Source: CAZDKO01 sp964506075 [NCBI: uncultured bacterium] (GTDB lineage: Bacteria > CAZDME01 > JAYEMH01). From it: 10,214 bases of DNA. How positions within the stretch are numbered: position 1 is the first letter of the stretch; each line of letters begins with the position of its first letter. Under the pieces are notes generated by a model, which was given only the letters and a program-made list of their open reading frames with translations, was not told where the DNA came from and did not search any database. Below, in pieces: positions 9,001 through 10,214 of the stretch. The stretch lies in assembly GCA_964506075.1 (NCBI GenBank), contig CAZDKO010000042.1, positions 1 through 10,214 of the forward strand, given 5' to 3'. Position numbers and translations under genes: made by a program.

Positions 9001-10214
9001 AGATTTAAAGGTAATGTTATTTGATGCGGCCCGGGAATATCCGGAGGAGTTAAAGGCAACTATAGATAAACTTCGGCAAAATGAAACCAGCCGGGATATT
9101 ATTGAAAAATTGGAGAATAATAGCGAAGGGGGGAAAATATTCTTCAATTTATTGAAGAAAGGGATAACTTTAAAAGGTCTTCTTAACGGTAATAACCATA
9201 TTAATTCAGTTTTTTCGGTAATATTATTCATCGTGGTTTTACCTCTCTTATGGCAGTTTACTCAATCGCTGGGGATTAACGTTGATTCAGGCGTCCTGGG
9301 AACTATTCCTGTTTTAAGCGCATTTGCTTTCTTTGGTTTCCCGGGTAAAGATGAAGAATTTGAAAAAGAATTAACGCCCGAAAAAATCGGGGTAAATATA
9401 GTTAAAAACCACAATATAGCCTATTATTACTGGTGGAAGGCTTATCTGGAAGGCAACCTCAAGAAACCGTCTATCCTGATAAATGTTGACCAGCACAGTG
9501 ATTTAGACTATGAGTTTGTATTTGAAAGAACCTTACCGGCGGGAGAAATGTTGGAAGGTTTAACTACCGATTCGGAAAAATTAAGTTTAGTCCGGTCTAT
9601 CGCTGAGAAACTTAACGCCGGCCAATTTATTGCTCCGGCTGTCTATGACGGTTTAATTAATGAAGTGTACTGGGTGTTACCGGAGTGGGTTAATGAAAAG
9701 TTCCCCGAACGGGATACTTATGGCGAGACGAAACTTTATGCCGCCCAGGCCTACGGGATAGATATTAGCGGGATGAAGGCGAGCGAAATAGATAGTCTAA
9801 CTCTGGATAATACCCAGGGGCGAAAGATTGAAACTCTATTCTATTTTAATTATGAACCTGGACTTCTTCGCTCGGGAACTTTATTTGACGAAAAACGCCT
9901 CGGGCATCATTACAAAATATTCCCGATAGAAGGGAAAGAAGCTAAAGAAGTCACTATCCATGTTATTCGTCCGGAGGAACTGCCGGACTTTAAAGATGAA
10001 AGCCGCTCCAGGATATTATCCTGGGACCTTGATTCCATACCGGAAAAAGAGAGTGAGCAGTTTATCCAGAGAATAACCAGAGCCTTATCGGCAAAGAACG
10101 TTAATCCGTCAGATATTACTATTGCTGAATCCCCCCGATATACCGAGCCGGCCAGAATTGAAGAATTTAAACAGTTATTAGTTAAAAATTTATCCGACCC
10201 GTCTTTAGGGCTTT
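1..10214 (+). CDS. Internal part of a giant multi-domain AAA+/transglutaminase/VWA/UPF0489 membrane protein (both ends outside window)
   Basis: Reading from base 2, every codon to base 10213 is sense: 3,404 residues with no stop, no start evident and no frame break. Domain order is AAA+ lid, three AAA+ modules, transglutaminase-like domain, low-complexity linker, VWA/MIDAS domain, two membrane hairpins, three ~55-residue repeats, beta-rich region, large beta/helix repeats, a third membrane hairpin and a UPF0489-like domain. Recognisable motifs stay in one frame all along, so the frame is real and not a chain of separate genes. I count only five cysteines. AAA+ rows followed by a flexible charged linker and a MIDAS domain recall midasin; AAA+, transglutaminase and VWA together recall bacterial MoxR operons. 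Likely role (inference): ATP-driven remodelling machine held at the membrane, substrate unknown. Complete length, signal peptide and regulation cannot be judged. The coding call is nearly certain; the function is not. Confidence 0.97.
53..226 (+). other. Lid subdomain of an upstream AAA+ module (module A)
   Basis: Residues ~18-75 of the giant protein. A helical stretch ends in VSIQDLNRLVLNVI (52-65), which lines up with the lid helix of module B (EISLREIVRW, 379-388) and of module C (GFSIKDAWTLARFV). The pattern Ser-x-(Arg/Gln/Lys)-(Asp/Glu) followed by hydrophobics and often Arg is typical of the C-terminal lids of dynein/midasin- and MoxR-type AAA+ modules. Its Walker motifs must lie upstream of the window. 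This means the protein holds at least four AAA+ modules. The assignment rests on pattern similarity to the two downstream lids only. Confidence 0.6.
404..1276 (+). other. AAA+ ATPase module B (intact P-loop), midasin/MoxR type
   Basis: Residues ~135-425. Walker A is GKPGCGKT (173-180, Lys179/Thr180), Walker B is LFIVDE (248-253, Asp252/Glu253), and sensor 1 is in IVITTNP (Asn303). The lid has SLREIVRW (381-388), the Ser-Leu-Arg-(Asp/Glu) signature shared by midasin, dynein and MoxR relatives. This module should bind and hydrolyse ATP. Where an arginine finger is expected (the position of Asn-Arg-Phe in module C) the sequence reads ...EIKTLAQKIWV, with no Arg, so module B should not supply a finger to another site. 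Module B resembles module D more than C: after Walker B both carry a (W/A)LAP(I/L)-x-RGE segment. A regulatory or motor role is inferred; the family assignment is firm at the AAA+ level. Confidence 0.93.
1454..2281 (+). other. Degenerate AAA+ module C with kept arginine finger
   Basis: Residues ~485-760. The P-loop position reads AEPGSSPE (520-527), so the Walker Lys and Thr are Pro526 and Glu527. The Walker B position reads ILYVNHLD, with Asn607 and His608 replacing Asp-Glu. The sensor 1 strand HIIASMS has Ser in place of Asn. These changes should abolish ATP binding and hydrolysis. In contrast LSSAFYNRFNKV (Arg663) is a textbook dynein/midasin arginine-finger segment, and the lid signature GFSIKDAWTLARF is present. 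In dynein-type rings the finger of module n+1 completes the site of module n, so module C probably completes the active site of module B. Degenerate modules are common in dynein and midasin. The fold call is strong, the partnership is inference. Confidence 0.85.
2714..3361 (+). other. AAA+ module D with variant Walker A
   Basis: Residues ~905-1120. The P-loop after the hydrophobic strand VVAV reads GETASAKT (945-952): Lys951 and Thr952 are kept but the usual Gly before Lys is Ala950. Walker B is intact, LLIIDEAN (1024-1031, Asp1028/Glu1029), and sensor 1 is in VFVLLTMNP (Asn1075). The finger region reads ISQTLLEDGVKVW, without Arg. The segment after Walker B (ALAPLFRGEKKFYIEFPGE) parallels LAPIARGESKLYLTEYPG in module B, so B and D look like paralogues. 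No clear lid follows; the sequence passes into a highly charged helix (residues ~1120-1165). About 145 residues of unrecognised sequence separate module C from D. Nucleotide binding is likely; hydrolysis is plausible but would need a finger from elsewhere. Confidence 0.88.
3365..4018 (+). other. Charged helix plus beta-rich connector between AAA+ module D and the transglutaminase domain
   Basis: Residues ~1122-1339. The first ~45 residues are rich in Lys, Glu and Gln with regular hydrophobics (for example VKEILAAIQKERDKEKLEQK) and probably form a long helix or short coiled coil. The rest (from about residue 1190) alternates hydrophobic and polar residues as in beta strands, including LVFGKDDDDNYYVKGGENK and KVTLIFKAAAPATYFGM. 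Many transglutaminase-like proteins carry a beta-sandwich before the catalytic core, so this may be that sandwich, but I do not recognise a family. No catalytic motif is visible. It links motor and catalytic parts in the same frame. Confidence 0.45.
4019..4291 (+). other. Transglutaminase-like cysteine-protease-fold domain
   Basis: Residues ~1340-1430. A helical start (FKEVLDKLVTYFRNF) is typical of the region before the core. The active-site Cys segment CGVCRHASFAF holds Cys1382 in the family context Gly-Val-Cys-Arg-His, followed by IGIPARYVSNEKHAFVEV with His1408 in the usual His-Ala-(Trp/Phe) position. The third residue, normally Asp in a Leu-Asp-Pro segment, is Asn1424 in GWLRINLVW. A Cys-His-Asn triad is functional in papain, so activity is possible. 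Family members act as peptidases, cross-linking enzymes or non-catalytic binders. In bacteria such domains often sit beside MoxR-type AAA+ and VWA genes, which matches the fused neighbours here. Fold assignment is strong; whether it cuts, cross-links or binds is unknown. Confidence 0.88.
4283..5101 (+). other. Gln/Glu/Gly/Lys-rich low-complexity linker
   Basis: Residues ~1428-1700. The first part is Gln/Pro-rich (DSSKQQHQPAQESNLPQPEQ), then Gly/Gln/Glu/Lys repeats such as GQEQGGKGQEGKEG and SGQGKEAGEG follow, with later acidic helix-like stretches (residues ~1570-1690). The coding strand is strongly purine-rich here. It is very likely disordered in its first half and helical in its second. 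Position between the ATPase/transglutaminase part and the VWA domain matches the acidic linkers of midasin and of the Mg-chelatase D subunit, which give the MIDAS domain reach over the AAA+ ring. The codons stay in the main frame, so it is not a frameshift artefact. Confidence 0.8.
5117..5686 (+). other. von Willebrand factor A domain with complete MIDAS
   Basis: Residues ~1706-1895. The MIDAS is complete by inspection: Asp1714-x-Ser1716-x-Ser1718 in GITLDLSSSI (DxSxS motif), Thr1791 in ESTNIYKAV, and Asp1819 in LVFTDGED. Further strands VDWSISGFGDNF and GIDIIGVGF fit the Rossmann-like VWA fold. Such domains bind Mg2+ and take a carboxylate from a partner protein as the last metal ligand. VWA domains of this type partner with AAA+ motors in midasin, Mg chelatase, CbbO/NorD-type and RavA-ViaA systems; here both are on one chain. 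The partner is unknown. This is one of the most secure domain calls in the window. Confidence 0.92.
5777..5950 (+). other. Hydrophobic hairpin 1 (probable membrane segments)
   Basis: Residues ~1926-1983. A long hydrophobic run (NLVLASLLPIIPLALFLYPP then VIIIL, ending at ~1953) is long enough to span a membrane; an acidic loop (FIEFDNNSLGPE) follows, then a second weaker hydrophobic run (LASIFGLAFVSGSSLF). Lys/Arg-rich sequence flanks both sides (KEKAVSFREKIKLEK before; KSKFFAVKTFVNEK after), while the loop is acidic, which by the positive-inside rule places both flanks in the cytoplasm. That agrees with the cytoplasmic need of the AAA+ modules for ATP. Two Pro pairs in the first run could also mean a re-entrant loop. 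Confidence 0.7.
6029..6160 (+). other. Hydrophobic hairpin 2, duplicate of hairpin 1
   Basis: Residues ~2010-2053. WPLVLALFLYPPIIIVF, an acidic loop around NFDFSPVE, and LAMSALPIIPGFG form the same arrangement as hairpin 1. The octapeptide LALFLYPP is identical at 1941-1948 and 2015-2022, 74 residues (222 bases) apart, and the DNA there is nearly identical too. The Lys-rich connector between the hairpins favours both as inserting from the cytoplasmic side. With two hairpins the chain returns to the side of the AAA+ domains before the repeats that follow. The second half is less hydrophobic than a usual membrane span, so topology is tentative. Confidence 0.68.
6194..6358 (+). repeat. 55-residue tandem repeat, copy 1
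   Basis: Residues 2065-2119. It opens with FPDKESVEQELKRRAELG, then QSNTASALRKGEF, and closes with ALYVAALKFKVNLP. The pattern (helix, Leu-Gly turn, Ala-Leu-x-x-Gly-Glu, Leu-Tyr-x-Ala-Ala-x-x-Phe) resembles the small helical repeat known as the homing-endonuclease-associated repeat, which is thought to bind DNA, but the usual Phe-Gly-Ser-Trp ending is replaced. Three copies run in tandem just after the membrane hairpins. Confidence 0.85.
6359..6520 (+). repeat. 55-residue tandem repeat, copy 2
   Basis: Residues 2120-2173. It opens FPDKESVEKELARREKLG, then QGNTATDLKSGEF and ALYNSVQKFKVTLP. It is close to copies 1 and 3 at both protein and DNA level; the opening TTTCCTGATAA is identical in all three. 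The copy is one residue shorter than copy 1, the difference lying in the polar spacer before the next Phe-Pro-Asp-Lys. The close match suggests recent duplication or ongoing homogenisation. Confidence 0.85.
6521..6667 (+). repeat. 55-residue tandem repeat, copy 3
   Basis: Residues 2174-2222. It opens FPDKDSVEKELKRREELG, then WPNNAVALKKGEH and RLYLAALEFGAQLP. Here the end reads Glu-Phe-Gly, closest of the three to the Phe-Gly ending of homing-endonuclease-associated repeats. The sequence then passes into a beta-rich region without a fourth copy. No HNH nuclease motif is visible anywhere in the window, so if the family match holds these act as binding modules only. Confidence 0.82.
6668..7354 (+). 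other. Beta-rich region of unknown family
   Basis: Residues ~2223-2452. A short helical link (ASGKEALEALKTFISEEQF) leads to strand-rich sequence: VDKSGRLLLSS, QVYVYLGEEF, then YGWIFAAYLIDAE, TPDGEIIIRKAKLDARG and VVDGEEIVVSVKIFHDGE. The recurring pattern of Lys/Asp/Ser-Gly-(Arg/Glu)-(Leu/Ile)-hydrophobic, then alternating strands, also opens each large repeat downstream, so this may hold one or two more diverged copies of that unit. The first ~50 residues also resemble small SH3-like barrels found at the ends of integrases, but no catalytic domain is present. I do not assign a function. Confidence 0.45.
7355..7609 (+). repeat. Large beta repeat, diverged copy (iii)
   Basis: Residues ~2452-2536. 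DGRLNLFRQMIW, AWVDVRVQNGGKDITEVYFV, KDAKGEPVVDVNGEPFKIIV and GENIQSQLSRL match, in order, GRLALGGKDW, AKVRLTCSGGAVKKVRFL, TDREGKPILDSKGRSLEVDL and GKDVLKQLRKK of the next copy. It lacks the helical half that follows the two better copies and runs straight into copy (iv). The structure is probably a beta sandwich or jelly-roll-like module; no known family recognised. Confidence 0.6.
7592..8203 (+). repeat. Large beta/helix repeat, copy (iv)
   Basis: Residues ~2531-2734. The beta half (ARISVYG ... YVITTL ... GRLALGGKDW ... VRFLTDREGKPILDSKGR ... LPYFQV, 2531-2644) is followed by a helical half (VNSDRVYGLISMLLNNNI ... KKHIYSLLNRAARDERFAQR ... YLFLNTKTGQNLTSVI). Both halves recur in copy (v) in the same order with a 252-residue period. 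The strand content suggests a binding module; the helical half has the regular helix pairs of armadillo/HEAT-like scaffolds. I know no family with this pairing. Confidence 0.75.
8348..8950 (+). repeat. Large beta/helix repeat, copy (v)
   Basis: Residues ~2783-2983. AKITVYN, EEYIITELDEDGSLSIGGKA, PGATVKIASSAG, RIKFIADKDKRPIQDKDG and LPYMEV repeat copy (iv) in order, then LDSDNMVYKFIEVLLNKSL, KKNVYALFKEAAQKEETAEK and FLKTKAGKDLLSTI repeat its helical half. Conserved features are Leu-x-(Ile/Leu)-Gly-Gly-Lys-x-Trp, Phe-Pro, (Asp/Arg)-x-x-Lys-Pro-Ile and Leu-Pro-Tyr. About 48 residues (2735-2782) of unrepeated helical sequence separate the copies. Confidence 0.75.
8951..9205 (+). other. Helical segment before the third membrane hairpin
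   Basis: Residues ~2984-3068. It is predicted helical from its pattern (ELTEDELIDLKVMLFDAARE, then YPEELKATIDKLRQNETS and KIFFNLLKKGI). LFDAAREYPEELKATIDKLRQN can be laid beside LFKEAAQKEETAEKLSGILENL of copy (v), so it may be a third helical half without its beta half; the match is weak. It ends in a short polar stretch (NGNNHINS) directly before the hydrophobic run. Confidence 0.4.
9206..9346 (+). other. Hydrophobic hairpin 3 (probable membrane segments)
   Basis: Residues ~3069-3115. VFSVILFIVVLPLLWQF is followed by a short loop holding INVDSG and then LGTIPVLSAFAFFGFPG. The arrangement (long hydrophobic run with an inner Pro, a loop with Asp, a second run rich in Ala, Phe and Gly) repeats hairpins 1 and 2, although residue identity is low. 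It separates the repeat region from the UPF0489-like domain and, as a hairpin, would keep both on the same side of the membrane. Confidence 0.65.
9374..10214 (+). other. UPF0489-like domain with arginase-type metal motifs (cut by window end)
   Basis: From residue ~3125 to the end. VKNHNIAYYYWWKAYLEGN and ILINVDQHSDLDYE match the UPF0489 (C5orf22-like) pattern of a His near the start, then a strand ending in Asp-x-His-x-Asp (Asp3163, His3165, Asp3167). Later AGQFIAPAVYDGLINEVYWV, RILSWDLDSI (Asp3342, Asp3344) and ITIAESPRYTEPA fit the same family in the same order. The DxHxD and DxD pair is the binuclear metal-binding set of the arginase/histone-deacetylase fold, so a metal-dependent hydrolase or a relic of one is likely. 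The true reaction of UPF0489 proteins is not established to my knowledge. The C-terminal end is outside the window. Confidence 0.75.

Overview
The whole 10.2-kb window is a single open reading frame on the + strand. The frame begins at base 2 and reads through 3,404 codons to base 10213 without a stop. Neither the true start nor the stop is inside, so this is an internal slice of a giant gene; all residue numbers here count from base 2 as residue 1. I see no intergenic space, RNA gene, promoter, terminator, CRISPR array or insertion sequence. Open frames in the other five frames are shadows of this gene.

Layout along the protein: (1) residues ~18-75, the lid of an AAA+ module that starts upstream of the window; (2) residues ~135-425, AAA+ module B with intact Walker A, Walker B and sensor 1; (3) residues ~485-760, AAA+ module C with a dead P-loop but a kept arginine finger; (4) residues ~905-1120, AAA+ module D with a variant P-loop and intact Walker B; (5) a charged helix and a beta-rich stretch leading into a transglutaminase-like cysteine-protease-fold domain (Cys1382, His1408, Asn1424); (6) a long Gln/Glu/Gly/Lys-rich linker; (7) a von Willebrand factor A domain with a complete MIDAS (D1714, S1716, S1718, T1791, D1819); (8) two duplicated hydrophobic hairpins; (9) three tandem ~55-residue repeats; (10) a beta-rich region, followed by two clear ~250-residue period beta-plus-helix repeats and a weaker third copy; (11) a third hydrophobic hairpin; (12) a UPF0489-like domain with arginase-type metal motifs (DQHSD, DLD) that runs off the window end.

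The first half reads as a bacterial analogue of midasin (tandem AAA+ modules, flexible charged linker, MIDAS domain) with a transglutaminase placed between the motor and the VWA domain. The same parts (MoxR-type AAA+ ATPase, transglutaminase, VWA) are usually separate genes in bacterial MoxR operons; here they are one polypeptide tied to the membrane. A reasonable inference is an ATP-driven, membrane-attached remodelling machine in which the MIDAS domain grips a partner, but the substrate cannot be told from sequence.

Organism: intron-free coding over 10 kb, moderate GC (not counted exactly), frequent TTA, ATA, GGA, AGA and CGG codons, and a giant multi-domain ORF suggest an uncultivated bacterium. 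Omnitrophota (former OP3), where predicted proteins of tens of thousands of residues have been reported, is my best guess; this is inference and other phyla with giant genes remain possible.
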